From: Chloroflexi bacterium RBG_16_48_8 | Lineage (GTDB): Bacteria; Chloroflexota; Anaerolineae; Anaerolineales; E44-bin32 | DNA: 14,089 nucleotides | Reading direction: 5' to 3' | Assembly: GCA_001795115.1 (NCBI GenBank) | Contig: MGNI01000091.1 | Coordinates: 5,216 to 19,304, forward strand | Translations under genes and position numbers: made by a program | The notes under the pieces: generated by a model | Told to the model about the DNA's origin: nothing | Seen by the model: only the letters and a program-made list of their open reading frames with translations | Database searches by the model: none | Shown: piece by piece, positions 7,945 to 13,654 of the stretch | How positions within the stretch are numbered: position 1 is the first letter of the stretch | How the letters are laid out: the number at the start of each line of letters is the position of its first letter

Positions 7945-8466
7945 TTATTCGCGAGCATACTTCTTGCGCTGATCAATTTCATCGAAGTTATAACTAAATT
8001 GAACCTCCTCATAACCAAGAGGATAGTCTTTTCGCTGAGGATGGCCTTCCCAATCGTGCGGCATGAGGATTCGACGAAGGTCGGAATGCCCTTCAAAGGT
8101 AATGCCAAACATATCGTAAACCTCGCGCTCATGCCAATTTGCATTGGGATAGACTGATTCAATCGTTGAAATCCCTGGATCTGAACCAGGCAAATACGCA
8201 CGGAGACCCAGGATGATATTATTCTTTTGACTATAAAGCTGGTAAGCTACCGTAAAACGAGGTTCCTGAGGCCAATAATCAACACAAGTCAAGGCCATGA
8301 GGAAGTTGAAGGAAAAATCCGAGTCTTCATGCAAAAACGTGCAGACTGGAACAATCAAGGATGGATCAACATTTACTTTTGTTTCACCCCGGAACTCTTC
8401 AAGGGGCTGAACACCCTCCCCAAACTCTTTCCGTAGCTTATCAACAACTGTCTCCAGGAGATTCAT
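7945..8466 (-). CDS. nuoC: NADH-quinone oxidoreductase subunit C (30-kDa type)
   Basis: A 173-residue peripheral-arm subunit that packs against NuoD and carries no cofactor. The family signature is complete at residues 111-150: WHEREVYDMFGI, then GHSDLRRILMPHDWEGHP, then RKDYPL. The N-terminal half (1-105) is the usual alpha-beta domain of low conservation. The ATG at 8466 is preceded by GGAAGGA at good spacing. The C-terminus is short, as is typical of unfused bacterial NuoC. It sits 66 bp after nuoB, a gap in which I see only the ribosome site. Confidence 0.96.
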   Translation of the reverse strand: MNLLETVVDKLRKEFGEGVQPLEEFRGETKVNVDPSLIVPVCTFLHEDSDFSFNFLMALTCVDYWPQEPRFTVAYQLYSQKNNIILGLRAYLPGSDPGISTIESVYPNANWHEREVYDMFGITFEGHSDLRRILMPHDWEGHPQRKDYPLGYEEVQFSYNFDEIDQRKKYARE

Positions 8467-8532
8467 TCAAGTCCTTCCTTACAGGTTAGTCAGTGTTGCA
8501 AACGAAGGCTCATCATTTACTGCTCCAATCGA

Positions 8533-9024
8533 TCAAACCTTCTTATACCAGTACTCAATCCCTTCTTTCTTTACCTTCTCGTGAAGTGTGATGATGCCGT
8601 GAATCAAACCCTCCGGACGAGGTGGACATCCCGCAACATAAACATCGACCGGGATGATTTCATCTACGCCGGGGACAATGGCATAGTTGTTGAAGACACC
8701 ACCACAGGAACAACAATCTCCCATGGCAAGAACCCATTTCGGATCTGGCATTTGATCATAGAGGCGGCGTATTACAGGTGCCATTTTTCTTGTCACACGA
8801 CCAGCGATAATGAACAAATCACTCTGTCGAGGGCTGGCACGCATCAACTCCATGCCAAAACGACTCAAGTCATAGTCCGCTGATTGAGCGACCATCATCT
8901 CAATCGCACAGCAGGCAAGACCCGAGAGCAACGGCCACATGGCCTTTGTCCTGCTCCAATTGACGGCATTTTCCAGTGTCGTTGTAACAAAGCCCAAATT
9001 CCCCAGCTTTTGTTCTACTCCCAC
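8533..9024 (-). CDS. nuoB: NADH-quinone oxidoreductase subunit B (cluster N2)
   Basis: A 163-residue subunit holding cluster N2, the last Fe-S centre before quinone. The ligands are the tandem pair C38-C39 in LACCAIEM, C104 in MGDC, and C133 in GCPPRPE. RASPRQSD (62-69) and KMAPVIRRLYDQM are also typical. The start is GTG at 9024, ten bases inside the end of nuoA, with AAGGAG eight bases upstream. Unlike E. coli NuoB (MGACANSGG), the loop after the third ligand reads MGDCCSCGG, so two more cysteines (C105, C107) stand next to N2. The short N-terminus lacks the extension of the E. coli protein. Confidence 0.97.
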   Translation of the reverse strand: MGVEQKLGNLGFVTTTLENAVNWSRTKAMWPLLSGLACCAIEMMVAQSADYDLSRFGMELMRASPRQSDLFIIAGRVTRKMAPVIRRLYDQMPDPKWVLAMGDCCSCGGVFNNYAIVPGVDEIIPVDVYVAGCPPRPEGLIHGIITLHEKVKKEGIEYWYKKV

Positions 9025-9371
9025 TCCAGGGCTCCTTTCTTCCAGGCGTAAATGTAACCAACCAATAAAATCACGATAAAGATCGCCATTTCGATCAAAC
9101 CGAAAATATCAAGCTTGCGCAGAACCACAGCCCATGGCAGTAGGAAGATGATCTCAATATCAAAAAGGATAAATAAAACCGCCACCAGGTAAAAATGGAC
9201 TGGTATCCGTCTCTGGCCGGGACCATAAGGCCGCATCCCTGACTCATAGGGAGCACCTTTTCGAACGGTGGGTCGACGAGGTCCAAAAAGATGACCAAGG
9301 ATCACGACCAAAATGGACAGTATTGTGGCTAGGGCGATCAGCACGGCGATGGGCAGGAAGTCACCTGGCAT
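9015..9371 (-). CDS. nuoA: NADH-quinone oxidoreductase subunit A
   Basis: A 118-residue membrane subunit with three hydrophobic helices (about 6-28, 60-82 and 87-109). The conserved loop YESGMRPYGPGQRRIPVHFY and the following V-L-F-I-L-F-D-I-E-I-I-F-L-L-P-W, with its buried acidic residues, identify NuoA/ND3. It is the first gene of the operon. I chose ATG at 9371, which has GAGG five bases upstream; a GTG at 9377 is in frame but lies within that ribosome site. The last ten bases overlap nuoB. The promoter proposed at 9465-9493 lies about 90 bases upstream. Confidence 0.96.
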   Translation of the reverse strand: MPGDFLPIAVLIALATILSILVVILGHLFGPRRPTVRKGAPYESGMRPYGPGQRRIPVHFYLVAVLFILFDIEIIFLLPWAVVLRKLDIFGLIEMAIFIVILLVGYIYAWKKGALEWE

Positions 9372-9464
9372 ATTCACCTCTATTTATGGTTATTCTATCC
9401 AGGGGATGAGGATATGGTAGTGTTCGAAAGATGCAGAGAATAATGGTACCAAATCAATATGTAC

Positions 9465-9493
9465 ATTTTATCACAAGCACTATAGTGGGTCAA
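9465..9493 (-). promoter_or_regulatory. Predicted sigma70-type promoter of the nuo operon
   Basis: On the minus strand TTGACC (9488-9493) is followed by a spacer of exactly 17 bases and then TAAAAT (9465-9470). Each hexamer differs from consensus at one base. Transcription would begin near 9458, giving a leader of about 87 bases before nuoA. It is the best promoter match I found in the window and lies in the expected place. The spacer contains the palindrome CACTATAGTG. Confidence 0.7.
9478..9487. promoter_or_regulatory. 10-base perfect palindrome CACTATAGTG in the nuo promoter spacer
   Basis: The palindrome lies wholly between the -35 and -10 hexamers of the predicted nuo promoter, where a bound dimer would block RNA polymerase. 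It does not extend beyond ten bases. It is a candidate operator; I cannot name a regulator. Confidence 0.35.
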
Positions 9494-9671
9494 ACCTGGT
9501 AACCGGCCTTCGGACATGAGATCGGATATTTTCAAAAGATCATAGTAAATAGAGAAGGAATTATCAAAATGGCACAAAACTGGCTTCCAACCTGGATGAC
9601 CCGTTTTCCACAAAACGTCCAGGAGGAGGCCATGTTTGAGTTTATCTCGATGCAAGATTTTTATCAATATA

Positions 9672-9797
9672 CACCTGGACTCCAAAGAAGGACTGGAGAT
9701 TTATCAGGAACGGATGAAGATCGAGCAGGCCTTCAAAGACCTGAAAAGCGTTCTATGCCTCGATAAATTGATGAACAAACAGCAGGGGAATGGATAA
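9672..9797 (+). pseudogene. Remnant of an IS4-family transposase, C-terminal fragment
   Basis: The plus-strand frame from CAC at 9672 reads HLDSKEGLEIY, then QERMKIEQAFKDLKS, then VLCLDKLMNKQQ, ending in TAA at 9795-9797. It contains the complete IS4-family YREK signature Y-x2-R-x3-E-x6-K (Y at 9702, R at 9711, E at 9723, K at 9744), whose glutamate is the third residue of the DDE catalytic triad. Everything upstream in the transposase, including both aspartates, is missing: the frame is closed by TGA at 9597 and upstream residues look unrelated. After MNK the family normally continues for many residues, so the 3' end is cut as well. It is the only recognisable coding trace on the plus strand, pointing toward rpoD. 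Confidence 0.72.
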
Positions 9798-9803
9798 GAT
9801 GTG

Positions 9804-11399
9804 TCAAGAGAGATAATCGCGTAGATGTCGACTGCGGGTAGGATGTCTAAGCTTACGCAAGGCTTTCGCTTCAATTTGCCGAATCCGTTCACGAGTCACA
9901 TTGAAATACCTGCCCACCTCCTCGAGCGTATAATCTTTACCATCCAGCAATCCAAAGCGCATTTCAAGCACTTGTCGCTCACGCTCTGTGAGTACAGAAA
10001 GGGCATTCTGCACCTGCTCCTTAAGAAGCTCACGGGCGGCAGCATCCACTGGTTCAGGGGTTGTTTCATCCTCAATGAAATCACCCAGTTGGCTTGATTC
10101 TTCTGCTCCTACCGGTGTCTCCAGGGACATGGGTTCTTGTGCGATTTTGATGATACGACGAACCCTGGAAGCTGCTCTCCGCCATTTTCGCTCCAAGGTA
10201 GGATCCATCGGCATCTCGCTCAAGAGTGTCTCGTTGATGGCAAGCAGTTCATCTGGCTCTAAAAGGTCCATCTCAAGCGCCAATTCCTCCGAGGTTGGTT
10301 CACGCCCTAATTCTTGAACAAGCTTCCGCTGCACCCTTGTGAGGCGGTTGATGGTCTCCACCATATGAACAGGGATACGAATGGTACGGGCTTGGTCCGC
10401 AATCGCCCTGCTAATGGCCTGGCGGATCCACCAGGTCGCATACGTGCTGAACTTATAACCCTTGGCTGGATCAAATTTCTCCACAGCCCGGAGAAGGCCG
10501 ATATTGCCTTCTTGAATCAAATCCAGAAATGCGATCCCTCGCCCCATGTAACGTTTTGCAACACTTACAACCAAGCGAAGATTTGCGCGGATGAGTGCGG
10601 TTTGAGCTTCAGCTGCTAATCGCGCGATGCGTTGTAAGTTTGCTTCCAGATGGTCAAAATCCGAAATCCAACGATTCGAGGTTCTCCTTGGAGGCAATCC
10701 CTTACCATTGGCAAGGCGACCAGCGAGGCGTTTTTGAATATCTTCTGGCATGATATACATTGCCGAAAATGCCTCGATCGCATTCCTGGCCACATCCTCC
10801 CAATTCGGATCTGTACCCCATAAGCCATTATCAAGCCATGCACGGATATAAGAAGGACTATCCCCTTGCCATGATTGACCCAATTGACGCGCCTCTTCAA
10901 GGACAAGCTGAATGTCTGGACTTTGCCGATTTAACCTCTTTGAATCATCCACAATGCCCTTCCAAGCCTTTCGAAGGTCATCAAATAAATCCCGGTAAAT
11001 CGCCTCCAAATCCGAGTCAGAGCGAGAACGCACTTCGTCACTGGTTTGAAGAAGTATCAACCTTTTATAGGCATCCATTCGCACTGCCAACCAGAGTTCA
11101 TGATCCGCGTCTAATAACTCAACACGGCCAATCTCTTTGAGATAGAGTCGAACGGGATCATCCCCCATCTCAACCGTCAGCGAAACCTCACCAATGCCAG
11201 GTGATTCATCTTCCCCTGAAGACAAATCATCACCGGAGGAATCCATCATTTCAGGATCTGCATCTGTCATATCCTCATCCATGACGTCGGTCGATTCCTC
11301 TAAAGAGTCGTCATCCTTTAGATCGATATCATCATCAGTTAAAGCCGCTGATTTCTTACGATCTGAGGATAATTCATCAGAATTCCTACCCATTGTCAT
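9804..11399 (-). CDS. rpoD: Primary (housekeeping) RNA polymerase sigma factor
   Basis: A 531-residue sigma-A/RpoD-type factor that directs RNA polymerase to most promoters. Order: acidic, Ser/Asp-rich N-terminus (about 1-75) in place of a recognisable region 1.1; region 1.2 (DDPVRLYLKEIG, 80-91); a non-conserved stretch (about 110-262); region 2 (269-346) with NLRLVVSVAKRYMGRG, LDLIQEGNIGLLRAVEKFD and the -10-binding TYATWWIRQAISRAI; region 3 (347-465) with IAQEPMSLETPVG; and region 4 with the helix-turn-helix TLEEVGRYFNVTRERIRQIE (491-510). Region 3 has about 27 more residues than Thermus SigA before IAQEP. Two in-frame ATGs, 11399 and 11393, are possible; neither has a strong ribosome site (AAGGG is far, GGCGG close). 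The gene follows dnaG by 15 bp. Confidence 0.95.
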   Translation of the reverse strand: MTMGRNSDELSSDRKKSAALTDDDIDLKDDDSLEESTDVMDEDMTDADPEMMDSSGDDLSSGEDESPGIGEVSLTVEMGDDPVRLYLKEIGRVELLDADHELWLAVRMDAYKRLILLQTSDEVRSRSDSDLEAIYRDLFDDLRKAWKGIVDDSKRLNRQSPDIQLVLEEARQLGQSWQGDSPSYIRAWLDNGLWGTDPNWEDVARNAIEAFSAMYIMPEDIQKRLAGRLANGKGLPPRRTSNRWISDFDHLEANLQRIARLAAEAQTALIRANLRLVVSVAKRYMGRGIAFLDLIQEGNIGLLRAVEKFDPAKGYKFSTYATWWIRQAISRAIADQARTIRIPVHMVETINRLTRVQRKLVQELGREPTSEELALEMDLLEPDELLAINETLLSEMPMDPTLERKWRRAASRVRRIIKIAQEPMSLETPVGAEESSQLGDFIEDETTPEPVDAAARELLKEQVQNALSVLTERERQVLEMRFGLLDGKDYTLEEVGRYFNVTRERIRQIEAKALRKLRHPTRSRHLRDYLS

Positions 11400-11414
11400 C
11401 CGCCAAGTATACCC

Positions 11415-13355
11415 TTATGTTGCAGTCAATAGCGAACCTTGTCGCTTAGCCAGCGCTTGCTCTAATTTAGCCTTCTGTATGGCGTGCAATTGAACTTCTC
11501 TTTTATAGTTGCCAATATTGATCTCAATATCCGCTTCACTCACATCCATTTCAATAGCTGTACGAAGGAGAAATTGTAGTCTATTTAATTCACTCTCCAA
11601 ATTTTGTTTTCGGAGCTGCATGAAGCGTGCAGACACTTCATCCGCAACTTTTTGTCGTTCAAGATCAAGTCCTGCAAAACGAGCCAGATGCTCCAGATCC
11701 ATAAGGATACTATCAGCTACTTCTATTAAAGATTCATCTAACACAGAACGCCAGTAGTTTATGGGTTCTTCTTCGTCCTGATTCAAGGCTTTATCTATAG
11801 CCTGGAAGATGACTTTATGTGCTGTTCCGGAGAAATCCGCATGGGTCAATCGATCCAACTGCAGAGCCTGAAATTGACGGTTGATCCGATAGAGAAGCTC
11901 GGGGTTTTGAAGTAATAACCCTAGACAAAACCGCTCGTGCGGAATGTCTTTTCCCCGCGATTGGACCTCCTCCCCCATTTTGGATGTGCTCATCGTTGGG
12001 GATGCCCCCCTTGAGCTTTTAGACGATCGACTGGAAAGGAGTGCCCGCTCATCCACACGCAGCTTTCGAGCCAGATGCTGGCGATAGGCCTCCCTCTCCA
12101 CAGAATCGGCAATATCTTCAATCAGAGGTAGAACCTGTCGTGCGATTTCAGCCTTGGTTTTAGCATCATCCAGATTTTGATCTTCAGAGAGAACATCGAT
12201 CACATAATCAACAATGGGTCGAGCAGATTTGATCAGCGTTGACCAAGCTGAAGGGTCTTCTGCAACAACTTCATCCGGGTCTTTCCCTTGGGGTAATGTG
12301 ATCACTCGAAGTTCTGCGTCCAAGCGCTTTTCATGTCTGAGCAACCCACGTGCATCAAAGACTGGATCAACATCACGATCAAAGGTTTCTCGCGCTACGT
12401 CTAGCCCACGAAGCGTAGCCTTGCTTCCCGCAGCATCAGGATCGAGAGCCAGCACCACATTGCGAGTGAACCGCTTGAGCAGTCTTAATTGGCCTTCGGA
12501 AAGCGCAGTTCCCATGGGTGACACAGCATTCTCAAATCCAGCCTGGTGAAGAGCCATAACATCCATGTAGCCTTCTACAATGACCACTTGATCACTGCTG
12601 CGAATAGCTTTGCGCGCTTTGTCAAGCCCATAAAGCAACCCTCCCTTGTCGAACAAATCTGTTTGAGGCGAATTGAGGAATTTTGGTTGGTCTTCTGGAT
12701 CAATAGCACGTGCTCCAAATCCTGCTAAACGACCTCGAGCATCCCGAATAGGGATCATAATGCGATGACGGAAGCGATCATAGGTTCCACCCGTCTCACG
12801 CTCCGAAACCATTCCTGCATCCAGAAGATCCTTGTCAGAGTACCCCTTCCCCATGAGATGAGTCCGAGTTGCATCCCATGATTTGGGCGAATAACCAATC
12901 TCGAAGACCTCCAAGGTTTCATGAGTAAAAGCTCTTCCATGCAGATATTCCAGGACAGATGCTCCCTCTTCACTTTGTAATAACTGATGGCGATAAAAAA
13001 CACTGGCAGCCTCAAGTAATTCACGTAATTTTTGATGAGCCTCTTCACGCTCCTCTTCAATGGGTGTACGTTCTTGGAGTTGTATACCGGCACGTTGCGC
13101 CAGGTAGCGCAATGTCTCTGGAAAATCCCAACCCTCCTTCTTCATCAGGAAACCAAAGACATCGCCTCCCTCATTGCAGGCTCCAAAACATCTCCAAGTC
13201 CCCGTTTCAGGAAAAACGACAAAAGCAGGTGTGCGAGTGTTGGGATGAAATGGGCAAAAACCAGTGTAATTCTTCCCCGATTTGCGGAGCTTCACTGTTT
13301 CAGAAACGATTTCGACGATGTCTATTCTGTCTCGAATCTCATCAATAACGCTCAT
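11415..13355 (-). CDS. dnaG: DNA primase
   Basis: A 646-residue primase that makes RNA primers for replication. Domains: N-terminal CHC2 zinc-binding domain with C34-P-F-H37 and C56-F-G-A-C60 (1-95); the RNA polymerase core (about 110-370) with its TOPRIM part showing E261 in VEGYMD and D305-x-D307 in LDPDAAG; then a helical region, a Ser-rich linker (about 440-470), and a C-terminal helicase-interaction region (about 471-646). The zinc ribbon has one residue more than the usual CFGC. Compared with E. coli, about 18 extra residues follow the DxD motif (324-349). The ATG at 13355 begins MSVIDEIRDRIDIVEIVS, the normal primase N-terminus; its ribosome site (GAAAG) is weak. It forms a pair with rpoD. 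Confidence 0.96.
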   Translation of the reverse strand: MSVIDEIRDRIDIVEIVSETVKLRKSGKNYTGFCPFHPNTRTPAFVVFPETGTWRCFGACNEGGDVFGFLMKKEGWDFPETLRYLAQRAGIQLQERTPIEEEREEAHQKLRELLEAASVFYRHQLLQSEEGASVLEYLHGRAFTHETLEVFEIGYSPKSWDATRTHLMGKGYSDKDLLDAGMVSERETGGTYDRFRHRIMIPIRDARGRLAGFGARAIDPEDQPKFLNSPQTDLFDKGGLLYGLDKARKAIRSSDQVVIVEGYMDVMALHQAGFENAVSPMGTALSEGQLRLLKRFTRNVVLALDPDAAGSKATLRGLDVARETFDRDVDPVFDARGLLRHEKRLDAELRVITLPQGKDPDEVVAEDPSAWSTLIKSARPIVDYVIDVLSEDQNLDDAKTKAEIARQVLPLIEDIADSVEREAYRQHLARKLRVDERALLSSRSSKSSRGASPTMSTSKMGEEVQSRGKDIPHERFCLGLLLQNPELLYRINRQFQALQLDRLTHADFSGTAHKVIFQAIDKALNQDEEEPINYWRSVLDESLIEVADSILMDLEHLARFAGLDLERQKVADEVSARFMQLRKQNLESELNRLQFLLRTAIEMDVSEADIEINIGNYKREVQLHAIQKAKLEQALAKRQGSLLTAT

Positions 13356-13399
13356 TTAATCTTTCGATTCACAGATCTTCCTTTTACTTGTTTACTGGT

Positions 13400-13425
13400 A
13401 AGGAACCGACCTGATCCTGTTCCTT
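13400..13425 (-). repeat. Inverted repeat in the dnaG leader
   Basis: The arms AAGGAAC (13400-13406) and GTTCCTT (13419-13425) are perfectly complementary over seven bases with a 12-base loop. In the minus-strand transcript this would form a hairpin 45-70 bases before the dnaG start. It is not followed by a U-run, so it is not an intrinsic terminator. Confidence 0.45.
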
Positions 13426-13458
13426 TCCAGCAATCCTAAAATTCCGATGATCCGTCTG

Positions 13459-13488
13459 CTGTTATTGTGCAGGAAACACACATAACAG
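13459..13488 (-). repeat. Inverted repeat spanning the dnaG promoter -10 and start site
   Basis: The arms CTGTTATTGTG (13459-13469) and CACACATAACAG (13477-13488) pair over 11 bases with a single bulged C at 13481 and a seven-base loop. One arm contains the proposed -10 hexamer, and the loop falls near the predicted start of transcription. This would suit an operator for a repressor of dnaG-rpoD, or a 5'-end hairpin stabilising the mRNA. Confidence 0.45.
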
Positions 13489-13510
13489 GTCATAGGATCG
13501 GTATTGTCCA
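13482..13510 (-). promoter_or_regulatory. Predicted sigma70-type promoter for dnaG-rpoD
   Basis: On the minus strand TGGACA (13505-13510, five of six matches to TTGACA) is followed by a 17-base spacer and TGTTAT (13482-13487, four of six matches to TATAAT). The start would be near 13475, giving a leader of about 120 bases. The -10 is only moderate, so the call rests on spacing and position. Confidence 0.5.
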
Positions 13511-13608
13511 TCCTCCTACCTATCTCTATTGCGACGACGACCCTCCCACTCCTATCCCTTACTAAGAGGGTGGGAATTATAGCCGCCGCAAGCATCCCAT
13601 GCAAATTA

Positions 13609-13645
13609 GGAAAGGAAAATGATCTTCTGAAAGATTATCCTTTCC
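13609..13645 (-). terminator. Possible rho-independent terminator of glyS
   Basis: On the minus strand GGAAAGGA and TCCTTTCC (outer 8-bp stem, 13638-13645 and 13609-13616) enclose a second perfect hairpin, ATCTT-TCAG-AAGAT (13622-13635), separated by a small internal loop. It begins nine bases after the glyS stop codon. What follows, TAATTTGC, is only partly U-rich, so termination may be weak. Confidence 0.42.
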
Positions 13646-13654
13646 GTATCGAAC

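Larger units (their letters stand above)
9372..9803. other. 432-bp rpoD-nuoA intergenic region
   Basis: From right to left it holds the transposase remnant (9672-9797), a stretch with no clear content (about 9500-9670), the nuo promoter (9465-9493) and the nuoA leader (9372-9458). A plus-strand frame at 9569-9766 has an AGAAGGA ribosome-like site but no recognisable product; it may be another scrap of the same insertion. I found no convincing rho-independent terminator for rpoD, so some transcription may run on into nuo. Confidence 0.6.
13356..13654. other. 299-bp glyS-dnaG intergenic region
   Basis: Going in the direction of transcription it holds a hairpin that may end glyS (13609-13645), a promoter-like sequence (13482-13510), an inverted repeat across that promoter's -10 and start (13459-13488) and a second inverted repeat in the dnaG leader (13400-13425). 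A 70-codon minus-strand frame (13392-13604) spans the same elements but lacks a ribosome site and any family resemblance, so I do not call it a gene. Confidence 0.55.

Noticed and set aside
7884..8201. 105-codon frame overlapping nuoC and the start of nuoD on the same strand
   Set aside because: It is an out-of-frame reading of nuoC; nuoC carries the complete WHEREVYDMFG and HPQRKDYPL motifs.
9395..9685. 96-codon minus-strand frame between rpoD and nuoA
   Set aside because: It spans the predicted nuo promoter and part of the antisense of the transposase relic, has no recognisable domain, and its composition does not look like a protein.
9726..9743. CAGGCCTTCAAAGACCTG as a terminator hairpin for rpoD
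   Set aside because: The stem has a mismatch and only a two-base loop, no U-run follows on the minus strand, and the sequence is explained as coding for QAFKDL in the transposase relic.
13392..13604. 70-codon minus-strand frame between glyS and dnaG
   Set aside because: No ribosome site, begins with TTG, covers the promoter and inverted repeats, and resembles no known family.
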